From CAVDAL01 sp963606965 (lineage in GTDB: Bacteria; Actinomycetota; Coriobacteriia; Coriobacteriales; QAMH01), in the NCBI GenBank assembly GCA_963606965.1, contig CAVDAL010000023.1:1-10598 (forward strand): a stretch of 10,598 nt of DNA. The letters are read 5' to 3'. Under the pieces are notes generated by a model. That model saw nothing but the letters and a program-made list of their open reading frames with translations, searched no databases and was not told the origin of the DNA. Positions 1 through 6,514 of the stretch are shown piece after piece. Each line of letters starts with the position of its first letter. Position 1 is the first letter of the stretch. The translations under genes were made by a program, and so were the position numbers.

Positions 1-12
1 CCTAACGGTTAT

Positions 13-48
13 ATTGATATTCAGTCTTTCTTGTAATGTATTCAAAAC
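13..48 (-). CRISPR. Possible first (leader-end) repeat of a type II CRISPR array
   Basis: On the minus strand, downstream of cas2, a 36-base block starts GTTTTGAATAC and ends ATATCAAT. Length, the GTTTT start and an imperfect terminal dyad (TTGA[A]TA near the start against TATCAA near the end) resemble type II repeats. It lies where the array is expected after cas1-cas2 and about 10 bases past the predicted start of a leftward transcript. Only 12 bases remain before the window edge, so no second copy can be seen and repetition is not shown. The exact borders are a guess. The call rests on position and form only. Confidence 0.27.
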
Positions 49-52
49 CATA

Positions 53-94
53 TTGGTGTCTAATAATATAAATTATGTAATCCTACGACACCAA
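53..94. repeat. 8-bp perfect inverted repeat in the putative CRISPR leader
   Basis: TTGGTGTC at 53-60 and GACACCAA at 87-94 are perfect inverted copies separated by 26 bases. The arms cover the predicted -35 element and the predicted transcription start of the leader promoter, so the dyad brackets the promoter. It could be a protein binding site or form a long-loop hairpin. The arms themselves are certain; any function is inference. Confidence 0.5.
65..94 (-). promoter_or_regulatory. Candidate leader promoter reading leftward into the array
   Basis: On the minus strand TTGGTG (89-94) and TATATT (65-70, five of six matches to the -10 consensus) are spaced by 18 bases. The start would fall near 58, about ten bases before the candidate repeat at 48. 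The -35 match is only three of six and the region is very AT-rich, so the call is tentative. Confidence 0.33.
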
Positions 95-204
95 CTCTTA
101 GCTTTTAAGCTACTGAACTGGGATTTTGCTAAAAATCACAACACAAAAAACGAACATTTCCACTTAAGCAACCTCACAACAAATCGCATTTTTCGCTCGT
201 AATT
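95..204. other. AT-rich gap between cas2 and the leader promoter, no gene seen
   Basis: I see no credible coding region. Two short perfect dyads occur: TAGCTT-TT-AAGCTA at 99-112 and GATTTT-GCTA-AAAATC at 122-137. TCACAAC occurs twice, at 136-142 and 174-180. No GC-rich hairpin followed by a T-run lies after cas2, so cas transcripts may read through toward the putative array. There is no csn2 start here, which argues for subtype II-C or a II-A variant lacking csn2 next to cas2. Confidence 0.4.
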
Positions 205-519
205 TCAAATAAATATATCCAGTTCCGACCCTATTATACTCTGCATTGTCTCTTCGCCACACAACAATGGAGCATTCTGAAATTGCTTTTCTGTAAGCGT
301 TATCAACCTGACGCGCCCATATGGCGGCAAGCCCTCCTTTATATGACGCAAGTGAATATCACGGCTTGACCTGCTTTCAACCATGCGAGTATACACTCCT
401 GGCTGCAACTCGAAAAAGCCTTCCTTGAATAGAACTTCCTTAAACAGACGCGCCTCTTTACGCTGATTGCGCTTTTCTAACGGCAGGTCGCAAAGCAATA
501 ATATCCGCTGCTTATCCAT
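205..519 (-). CDS. cas2: CRISPR-associated protein Cas2, type II family
   Basis: Cas2 forms the central dimer of the Cas1-Cas2 integrase that inserts new spacers at the leader end of a CRISPR array. From the ATG at 519 the protein has 104 residues, normal for type II Cas2. The N-terminal beta strand ILLLCDLP places the conserved aspartate at residue 11, followed by a basic helix and the GFFELQPGVYTR strand of the ferredoxin-like fold. A GTG at 531 would add four residues, but the ATG has GGTGAG just upstream while the GTG has no good ribosome site, so I prefer 519. The start overlaps the end of cas1 by eight bases, implying translational coupling. No csn2 follows in the remaining 204 bases. 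Family assignment is secure; the II-A or II-C subtype is inferred. Confidence 0.93.
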   Translation of the reverse strand: MDKQRILLLCDLPLEKRNQRKEARLFKEVLFKEGFFELQPGVYTRMVESRSSRDIHLRHIKEGLPPYGRVRLITLTEKQFQNAPLLCGEETMQSIIGSELDIFI

Positions 520-1435
520 TGCACTCACCACCTGTCACGTCATTATTATTACACTCAATAACCAATGGCAAGCGAATTGCTCCAACATCATTTACATCTA
601 AAGCTCTCACCAAACTTTCAACACATTCTTCTGTTGCTATTAAAACTGAAGTACAGCGCCCGTCAATTTCGCATTCACGGCGCAAAACGCTTGTTATCTG
701 TTTGCGAACATCGCGGCTCAAATTTGCAGGGTCTTCTTGGCTTAAATCTATTTCTGAAACATGCAAGTCAACGATTGGTCGGAAAGATTCAATCAAATCG
801 TCCACTAAATTAAATTCATTTTTATCATTACAATGATGCAACCCGACTGAAGTTATAAAGCCATGCGCAACTACATGCCGAGCCAAAGTCGAACGAAGCA
901 CAGCATATCCATAATTCAGCGCAGATGTCAAAGGGCAAACAGTATCGCGAGTATAACCTGGCTCATACAATTGAAAGTATACTCGAGCAGCCAATGCTTC
1001 ACGATTTGTTGGGTCGCCAGATCGCACCTCTTTAGAAATATCTCGAAGAAGCGACCCATCCAAACCCAATATATCAAGCACGGCAGCCTGATTTGCAATC
1101 TTGCGTTTAACAATAATCTTCCAAAGAGAATTCCTAAAGCCGAGCGAACATCCAAGCTGCGATGAAACAATTCCTGAATACTTGCTGTGCGGAGCAAATG
1201 GCAGCGTAATAGTCGCTGGCATGTATCCCCTTCCACACGTTAAAAGAGATATTCCGTTCGCTCCCAAATATGCTAATGCAGCAGAAGATATTGTTATATC
1301 TGGATGCGAAAAAACAATGCATGCTAAGTCTTCTAGCGCAATTTGTGTTGTTCCTGCATCTTGAATAGCAATAAGCTGCCCTTTCTTAACATGCAGTTCT
1401 GCTGAAGAATCTATCGTCAATGTTTTAAATGCCAT
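512..1435 (-). CDS. cas1: CRISPR-associated endonuclease/integrase Cas1, type II family
   Basis: Cas1 is the catalytic subunit of the spacer-integration complex. The 307 residues match the usual type II length. An N-terminal beta domain (about 1-85) carries ITISSAALAYLGANGISLLTC and is followed by the helical catalytic domain. The likely metal ligands are Glu146 (in SGDPTNREALAARVYF), His201 (in GLHHCNDKNEF) and Glu216 (in VDDLIESFRP), in the spacing known for type II Cas1, so the enzyme looks intact. The ATG at 1435 is preceded by GAAGGG (1443-1448) seven bases away. It is the first gene of its transcript: upstream lie a promoter, a terminator and a tRNA rather than cas9, which usually precedes cas1 in type II loci. 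The C-terminal tail overlaps cas2. Confidence 0.95.
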   Translation of the reverse strand: MAFKTLTIDSSAELHVKKGQLIAIQDAGTTQIALEDLACIVFSHPDITISSAALAYLGANGISLLTCGRGYMPATITLPFAPHSKYSGIVSSQLGCSLGFRNSLWKIIVKRKIANQAAVLDILGLDGSLLRDISKEVRSGDPTNREALAARVYFQLYEPGYTRDTVCPLTSALNYGYAVLRSTLARHVVAHGFITSVGLHHCNDKNEFNLVDDLIESFRPIVDLHVSEIDLSQEDPANLSRDVRKQITSVLRRECEIDGRCTSVLIATEECVESLVRALDVNDVGAIRLPLVIECNNNDVTGGECNG

Positions 1436-1471
1436 TACTTATCCCTTCAAGTTCCCTCCAAACCAAGAGTG

Positions 1472-1500
1472 ATTATATTGCACTCAATAAAAACAAAGAA
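1472..1500 (-). promoter_or_regulatory. Candidate cas1-cas2 promoter
   Basis: A perfect TATAAT lies on the minus strand at 1472-1477. At 17-base spacing the -35 would be TTCTTT (1495-1500), a poor match. The start would be near 1465, leaving a leader of about 30 bases with the ribosome site. It lies after the tRNA terminator, which supports independent transcription of the cas pair. Confidence 0.42.
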
Positions 1501-1559
1501 GCTGAAGATGGGGTTTTACGGCACTTTTGATAAAATTTGCTGAATGCTTTAGCGGGCAA

Positions 1560-1591
1560 TAAAAAAGGCCAGGCAATATATGCTCTGACCT
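1560..1591 (-). terminator. Intrinsic terminator of the tRNA-Pro transcript
   Basis: On the minus strand AGGTCAG (1585-1591) pairs with CTGGCCT (1566-1572), with one G-T wobble and three further inner pairs, followed by TTTTTTATT. It begins about 12 bases after the tRNA CCA and separates the tRNA from the cas genes. Confidence 0.75.
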
Positions 1592-1602
1592 GCGAATTTT
1601 GA

Positions 1603-1679
1603 TGGTCGGGACGAGAGGATTCGAACCTCCGACATCTTGTTCCCAAAACAAGCGCGCTACCGGACTGCGCCACGTCCCG
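1603..1679 (-). tRNA. tRNA-Pro (anticodon TGG)
   Basis: A full 77-base cloverleaf is readable on the minus strand. The acceptor CGGGACG pairs with CGTCCCG, followed by discriminator A and an encoded CCA (1603-1605). The D arm has GCGC/GCGC, the anticodon stem CTTGT/ACAAG encloses loop TTTGGGA with anticodon TGG, and the T arm GGAGG-TTCGAAT-CCTCT is standard. It reads proline CCA and, by wobble, other CCN codons. Its 3' end faces the cas1-cas2 pair, a geometry common where elements have integrated into tRNA genes. No copy of its 3' end appears elsewhere in the window. Confidence 0.96.
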
Positions 1680-1696
1680 AAAAAAGTGCGAGGAAT

Positions 1697-1725
1697 ATAA
1701 TATCCCAAAAAGCCAAACATGTACA
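1697..1725 (-). promoter_or_regulatory. Candidate tRNA-Pro promoter
   Basis: On the minus strand TGTACA (1720-1725, four of six) and TATTAT (1697-1702, five of six) are spaced by 17 bases. The predicted start is about ten bases before the mature tRNA 5' end, a sensible precursor length. Confidence 0.45.
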
Positions 1726-1767
1726 CAAAAAATATGTTTATTTATCTCTTTTTATGGTAAATGGCAA

Positions 1768-2967
1768 TTAATCATCCAAAATTTTAGACTTTATTGGAAG
1801 CAATAAAAGCGCGAGCAATATAAATGCAGCAATTCCACATGCAAGAGTTGAGCCGCCTGTAGCCACAATATGATTGCCTTGCCAAATTGCAGCAGAAGCA
1901 AGCGGCGTGCCAATAGCAACAAAAACGCTGAATACAAAATTTATCAATGCAGAAGCTGAACCTGCTGTGTCGTCTGCCTGACGAAGTAAAACAAGATATG
2001 AACATGGGCGCGACATGCCTTCTGCCCAAAACAGAGGAAAGCATGCCAGCAGAAACACCAAAGGATGAAACTTGCCAACAAGTAGCATTGCAATTCCAGA
2101 AATCACAGTCAATGATGCGCACAAAAAAGCAATAACCTTTGATGTCGTATGCTTGTGCAAAAATAGATAAATAAATGGTGCAACCATTTGAATGATTACT
2201 GTCAATCCGTAATAGACACTATATCCAAAACTGGACAAACCAAAGAAGTCTATATAGATATATGAGCTTGTTGTAAGAAAAACACCAACACACAAAGCAG
2301 GTGTGCATAAAGCAAGCAAGCACAAAGTGAAAGATGCATTCTTGCCCACTCTAGCAATAAGAATAAGCGAGCCAGGGATGCTAACATCTGCTCGCTTGTC
2401 ACAAGCTAAAGTTTCAGGAAGCAAAATTGTCCATACAAGGCAAATTACACCAAGAATTGCAAGTAATCCGAATATGCCGCGCCAACCAACAACAAACAAA
2501 ACAAGTGAGCCCAAAAATGGTGCAACAAGCGGACCCATAACAATCAAGGATTGCGTCAGCGTGATTGATTTGTCTAAAGTGTCCCCGCTTAAACAGTCCT
2601 TCAAAACTGCAACAATGATAGCGCAAATTGATCCGCCGCCAAAGCCTGCGAAAATTCGCACAATATTTAGCATTTGAATACTTGGAGAAAATACACAAAC
2701 AATATTGCCAGCAACAAAGAGCGAGCCGCCAATGATAATTGGAATTTTTCTTCCAACTCTATCAGAAACTGGCCCAGCCAACAAAGAGCCAAAAGCTTGC
2801 GCCAAACCATATGTCAAAAGTCCAGCATTAATTGTGCTTTCTGCAACTGGGAATGTAGCTTTTAAAGTCGGCAGCGCCGGCAAGTACATGTCGACTGCAA
2901 TCCATACAACAGTAGACCATATAATTGCCAGCGCTGTTAAAGCTGGTGCTGAAGTTAGCTTTTTCAC
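1768..2967 (-). CDS. Bcr/CflA-family MFS multidrug efflux transporter
   Basis: This is a proton-coupled major facilitator antiporter of the inner membrane, of the Bcr/CflA drug-resistance group. Its 399 residues fit the family, with about 12 hydrophobic segments. Diagnostic motifs are DMYLPALP (26-33, end of helix 1), GPVSDRVGRK (65-74, the MFS loop 2-3 motif), RIFAGFGGG (104-112), GPLVAPFLGS (145-154, antiporter-type motif in helix 5), WRGIF (162-166) and LPETL (183-187). The start is GTG at 2967; a stop lies upstream in frame with no ATG or GTG between, and the ribosome site (GGCGGGAA) is weak. It begins 43 bases after tyrS with no hairpin terminator between, so it may be transcribed with tyrS. 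The substrate cannot be told from sequence. Confidence 0.9.
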   Translation of the reverse strand: MKKLTSAPALTALAIIWSTVVWIAVDMYLPALPTLKATFPVAESTINAGLLTYGLAQAFGSLLAGPVSDRVGRKIPIIIGGSLFVAGNIVCVFSPSIQMLNIVRIFAGFGGGSICAIIVAVLKDCLSGDTLDKSITLTQSLIVMGPLVAPFLGSLVLFVVGWRGIFGLLAILGVICLVWTILLPETLACDKRADVSIPGSLILIARVGKNASFTLCLLALCTPALCVGVFLTTSSYIYIDFFGLSSFGYSVYYGLTVIIQMVAPFIYLFLHKHTTSKVIAFLCASLTVISGIAMLLVGKFHPLVFLLACFPLFWAEGMSRPCSYLVLLRQADDTAGSASALINFVFSVFVAIGTPLASAAIWQGNHIVATGGSTLACGIAAFILLALLLLPIKSKILDD

Positions 2968-3010
2968 AATTTCCCGCCGTATCTTTCTTAAAGCTAAAAG
3001 CTAAGCAAAA

Positions 3011-4225
3011 TTATTTAAGCTTTGCAAACTTGCGCTTGCCTGCTTGTAAAACTGCGCCTTTAAGGCTGGCAGCTGGAACATGATATGTCTTAGCAGCTAA
3101 AGCTTCACTATTGACCTTCACGCCGCCGCCATCAATCAAACGGCGTGCATCGCTTCCAGAAGAAGCAAGCTTGCATGCAACTAAAACATTTGGCAAATAA
3201 ACTCCGCCCTTTTCTTCGTCGTCGACAAGCTCAACTTCAAATTCTTCAATTTCATCTGGAATGTCATGTTCCTTAAAGACTTTATCGAAAGCAGCTTCTG
3301 CGTCTGTGCCTGCAGCTTCATCATAATATGCAGCAATAATTTCGCGAGCAAGACGACGCTTTGTCTTATTTGGATGCAATGAGCCATCTGCAAGGCCTGC
3401 CTCGATTGCATCAATTTCATCTACAGGCAAAGCTGTAGCCAAGCGATAATATTTCACCATCAATTCATCTGGAATGCTCATAACTTTGCCAAACATTTCG
3501 CTTGGGCTGTCTGTCAAACCAATATAGTTGCCATAAGATTTTGACATCTTGCGCACGCCATCTGTGCCTTCAAGCAGTGGCAAAGTTAAAGCGACCTGAG
3601 GTTCCATCCCCAACTTTTCCATAAGCTCACGCCCGGCAAGCAAATTAAAGAGCTGGTCAGATCCGCCAATTTCAACATCTGCATTAATGACTGTTGAATC
3701 ATAAGCTTGCATGACAGGATACAAAAATTCGTGCAAAGCAATTGGCTGCTGGTTTGTATACCTGTTGTGGAAGTCATCGCGTTCAAGAATGCGCGCAACA
3801 GTGAAATGTGAAAGCAAAGGCAAAAGCTTGCTTAAATCTAGAGAGAAAATCCATTCACTATTGTGGCGGATTGTTGTCTTTTCAGGGTCAAGAATTTTCA
3901 TTGCTTGGTCAACATATGTCTGTGCATGTTCCGCAATTTGTTCTTGGCTTAATTGTGGACGAGTGCTATTACGGCCGGATGGGTCGCCAATGAAAGCAGT
4001 ACCGTCGCCAATAATTAAAACAACGTTATGTCCTAAATCTTGGAACTGACGAAGCTTGCGGAAAGGCACAGCATGGCCAAGATGCAAGTCTGGGCTTGTT
4101 GGATCAACTCCAAGCTTGATTGTAAGCGGCTTGCCTCGTTCAAGCTTCTTCTTTAAGTCAGCGATAGGTTTAATTTCATATGTACCAGATTGAATTGTAT
4201 GTAATTGTTCTTCAACTGAAAGCAT
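3011..4225 (-). CDS. tyrS: Tyrosyl-tRNA synthetase
   Basis: This cytoplasmic class I synthetase charges tRNA-Tyr with tyrosine using ATP. Its 404 residues carry the HIGH-type signature HLGH (48-51, in DPTSPDLHLGH), the tyrosine and tRNA region around YPVMQAYDS (169-177) and GGSDQLFN, and KMSKS (226-230). A C-terminal S4 RNA-binding domain covers about 342-404. LHLGH in place of the shorter motif spacing suggests the TyrZ-like bacterial subgroup. A strong AGGAGG (4233-4238) sits seven bases before the ATG, consistent with high expression. The 102-bp gap after the U32 gene has no terminator and no obvious T-box: no long structured leader fits there. Candidate promoter elements in the gap are weak, so transcription from argH-U32 is possible. 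The gene is intact. Confidence 0.97.
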   Translation of the reverse strand: MLSVEEQLHTIQSGTYEIKPIADLKKKLERGKPLTIKLGVDPTSPDLHLGHAVPFRKLRQFQDLGHNVVLIIGDGTAFIGDPSGRNSTRPQLSQEQIAEHAQTYVDQAMKILDPEKTTIRHNSEWIFSLDLSKLLPLLSHFTVARILERDDFHNRYTNQQPIALHEFLYPVMQAYDSTVINADVEIGGSDQLFNLLAGRELMEKLGMEPQVALTLPLLEGTDGVRKMSKSYGNYIGLTDSPSEMFGKVMSIPDELMVKYYRLATALPVDEIDAIEAGLADGSLHPNKTKRRLAREIIAAYYDEAAGTDAEAAFDKVFKEHDIPDEIEEFEVELVDDEEKGGVYLPNVLVACKLASSGSDARRLIDGGGVKVNSEALAAKTYHVPAASLKGAVLQAGKRKFAKLK

Positions 4226-4327
4226 TTGCTTTCCTCCTAAAAATCATTATCAAACTCGTGAATATTAACATGAATATAAATTATTTTTTGGAATGAAGAC
4301 TAATACATATGCTCAAAGAAAAAGGTC

Positions 4328-6511
4328 TCAACTTTTGCGGTTTCGGAATAAATTACCAACAGTCGTCCCCTCCTCTTTTTTAACTCGCTTGCCTTGCATT
4401 GCGCGCCTTGCTCTGTAATATTGCTGTTCAGCATCAAAATCATTTAATAGCGTGTCATCAATTGCAAAAGCACGCACGCCAGCATTCATTAAATCTGGAA
4501 TTGCATGACATGCATCAAAAACAACAGAATTATACAAATGTCCCTTGCCATTTTCATCTGTAGTGACAGGGAATTCATAATTTTTGCGGTCGCGAAGATA
4601 AAGCTGTTCCCCATTGCGACGTGCACAAGAGCTGCAATTTTTAGCGCACGACCCTTCAGCCATCAAAAAGCAATGGTCGCTTATCATCAATTCTTGCCTG
4701 CCATAAACTGTAATTCCAAGAGGCAATGGTGAATTATCTGCAAGCTTTTTAATCTGTGCTAATGTAAGCTCTGGGCTGAGCCATGCAAAGTTTGCACCCA
4801 ATGCAGCCCAAACTTTCAAGCTTTCCAAATTACAAGCATAAAGCTTAGGCCCTATATTTTTGCCAGGCTTAAAGCTATCTAAATCAAAAGCAATATTTTC
4901 AGATTGCGAATTTAAACGTGTAACAAAATGAGCGATTTCACTTTGTGGCGCATTTTCGCGCGTATCAAGAACTTGTGCTTGTTTAGCAGCAGTGCTCCTT
5001 TGTTTATCAAGAGAAGCAAGCAATGCATCTTCATATGCTTCAATAGCTTTCTTGCGTAATTTATGCAGTGCAGAAAATCCAAGGCCAACGCCTTCGATAA
5101 GTTCAACTTCCCAATTATCACAAACATACGGAGTGCCGCCAAGACGCCCAACATGTTCAATTATATCTTCACGGGTTAAAGCCTTTGTGCGTGCAGCTTC
5201 CACAATAGCACCTTGTGCGCTAGCTTGCACACCATAATTATCACTAATTGTGATAGAAAGCGGTTCATTCAAACAAGCACGGACAGAAATATTAATTTGT
5301 TCGGACTGCATTCCGCGCTCTGTGCGTTCCTTAACGCTTTGCGCAAGCTTGGCACTGCGCACGCGGAAAATCCTATCATTTATGCTAACTGCCCCGCGAA
5401 TATTAAGCTCAGCTTTGCGTTCATCAATTTTGTCTGCCAATGTGACTTCATATGTCACGCGACCTTTTTTTGTCCAAACTTCCAACAAGTCACCAACAGA
5501 AATTTCTTGCGTCAAATTAACATGAACAAACCCATTTTTGAATCCAGAAACTCTGCCAACAACAAGGCCTCGATTATTAGGGCGTTTGTACCCCATCATT
5601 TCATTGCCATTTTCACCAACAAGATATGCTTTTGAAAATCCACGGCTAAATGCATCTGCAAGCTGGTCTTTTTCTTCGTCGGTCGCTTGGAAGCTTTCAC
5701 GTTCAACATAAGCGCGGTCAAGCGCTTCGCGATAAATATGTGTAACAGTCGACACATATTCTGTCGACTTCATGCGCCCTTCAATCTTTAAAGAAGCAAC
5801 ACCAGCATCTATCAATTGCGGCAAAAGCTCAATACCCATCAAATCATGAGGACTCAAAAGATATTCACCAAGGTCAGACATCTTTTTGCCTTGTGCATTC
5901 ACAAGAGAATATGGAAGTCTGCACGGCTGAGCACATTGGCCTCTATTTGCGCTGCGTCCACCAATCAAAGAAGAAAGTAAACATTGTCCGCTTTGACAAA
6001 TGCATAAAGCACCATGGACAAAAACTTCCAAATCAATGCCGCATTTTGCAAGCTCAGAAATCTGTTCTATTGATAATTCACGCGCAAGCGTCACACGAGA
6101 CGCACCAAGCTTTTTTGCAAATTCAATGCCAGCTTCACTGCGAATATTCATCTGTGTAGAAGTATGAAGTTCAAGCTGCGGCAACTTATGGCGCAAAACG
6201 TTCATCAAACCAACATCTTGAATAATTGCAGCATCAATTCCTGCTTCTGCTGCGCTACTTACCATGCGGAATGCTTCATCCATTTCCCCCGGCATGATGA
6301 GCGTGTTAGCTGTCAGATAAACCTTGCGGCGGCGTAAGTGAGCATCGCGGCACGCAGCTTGCAAATCTTCCATTGAAAAATTATCAGCATTTTGGCGAGC
6401 ATTAAAATTGCCAGCGCCAAGATAAACAGCATCTGCACCTGAAGCTATTGCTGCTTCAAATGCTTCACGATTGCCAGTAGGAGCTAAAAGTTCAGGAATA
6501 TTGCGAGTCAT
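4328..6511 (-). CDS. Long U32-family protein (peptidase U32 / RlhA-type RNA hydroxylation family)
   Basis: U32 proteins were named as collagenase-like peptidases, but Escherichia coli relatives RlhA and TrhP act in hydroxylation of 23S rRNA and tRNA. This 727-residue form resembles the long RlhA-like members. An N-terminal TIM-barrel-like part starts ELLAPTGNREAFEAAIASGADAVYLG. The U32 signature EVFVHGALCICQSGQC (162-177) supplies Cys170 and Cys177, and Cys193 and Cys197 complete a likely iron-sulfur quartet. A middle region (about 310-500) fits the DUF3656-type insert. The C-terminal part has a second quartet, Cys614, 622, 626 and 629, and the LYNSVVFDACHAIPDLMNAGVRAFAID segment. The ATG at 6511 lies three bases after the argH stop with GGAG in front, so translation is coupled. 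RNA modification is more likely than proteolysis, but the substrate is unknown. Confidence 0.87.
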   Translation of the reverse strand: MTRNIPELLAPTGNREAFEAAIASGADAVYLGAGNFNARQNADNFSMEDLQAACRDAHLRRRKVYLTANTLIMPGEMDEAFRMVSSAAEAGIDAAIIQDVGLMNVLRHKLPQLELHTSTQMNIRSEAGIEFAKKLGASRVTLARELSIEQISELAKCGIDLEVFVHGALCICQSGQCLLSSLIGGRSANRGQCAQPCRLPYSLVNAQGKKMSDLGEYLLSPHDLMGIELLPQLIDAGVASLKIEGRMKSTEYVSTVTHIYREALDRAYVERESFQATDEEKDQLADAFSRGFSKAYLVGENGNEMMGYKRPNNRGLVVGRVSGFKNGFVHVNLTQEISVGDLLEVWTKKGRVTYEVTLADKIDERKAELNIRGAVSINDRIFRVRSAKLAQSVKERTERGMQSEQINISVRACLNEPLSITISDNYGVQASAQGAIVEAARTKALTREDIIEHVGRLGGTPYVCDNWEVELIEGVGLGFSALHKLRKKAIEAYEDALLASLDKQRSTAAKQAQVLDTRENAPQSEIAHFVTRLNSQSENIAFDLDSFKPGKNIGPKLYACNLESLKVWAALGANFAWLSPELTLAQIKKLADNSPLPLGITVYGRQELMISDHCFLMAEGSCAKNCSSCARRNGEQLYLRDRKNYEFPVTTDENGKGHLYNSVVFDACHAIPDLMNAGVRAFAIDDTLLNDFDAEQQYYRARRAMQGKRVKKEEGTTVGNLFRNRKS

Positions 6512-6514
6512 CTA

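Noticed and set aside
14..202. A 62-codon open frame on the plus strand at the left edge
   Set aside because: It starts with TTG, has no ribosome site, no recognisable protein pattern, and runs against the leader and the candidate repeat. Likely chance in AT-rich DNA.
1480..1560. Possible tracrRNA on the minus strand: the region has CATTCAG and ATCAAAAG, loosely complementary to the candidate repeat
   Set aside because: Only two six-base matches with different spacing, no nexus-like hairpin, no terminator hairpin before the T-rich stretch, and it starts immediately after the tRNA terminator with no promoter.
1..1602. Second copy of the tRNA-Pro 3' end marking an island border
   Set aside because: The T-loop sequence occurs only once, in the tRNA itself. 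A border copy, if any, must be beyond the left edge.
1715..1739. AAACAT/ATGTTT inverted repeat downstream of the MFS gene as a terminator
   Set aside because: The stem is six AT-rich pairs with no T-run after it, and it overlaps the tRNA promoter. No convincing terminator for the transporter was found.
4226..4327. T-box riboswitch before tyrS
   Set aside because: Only 102 bases are available, with no specifier stem, no T-box sequence and no terminator hairpin visible.
4505..6159. Several plus-strand open frames of 75-140 codons opposite the U32 gene
   Set aside because: They are antisense to a clear conserved protein, lack ribosome sites and show no family features.
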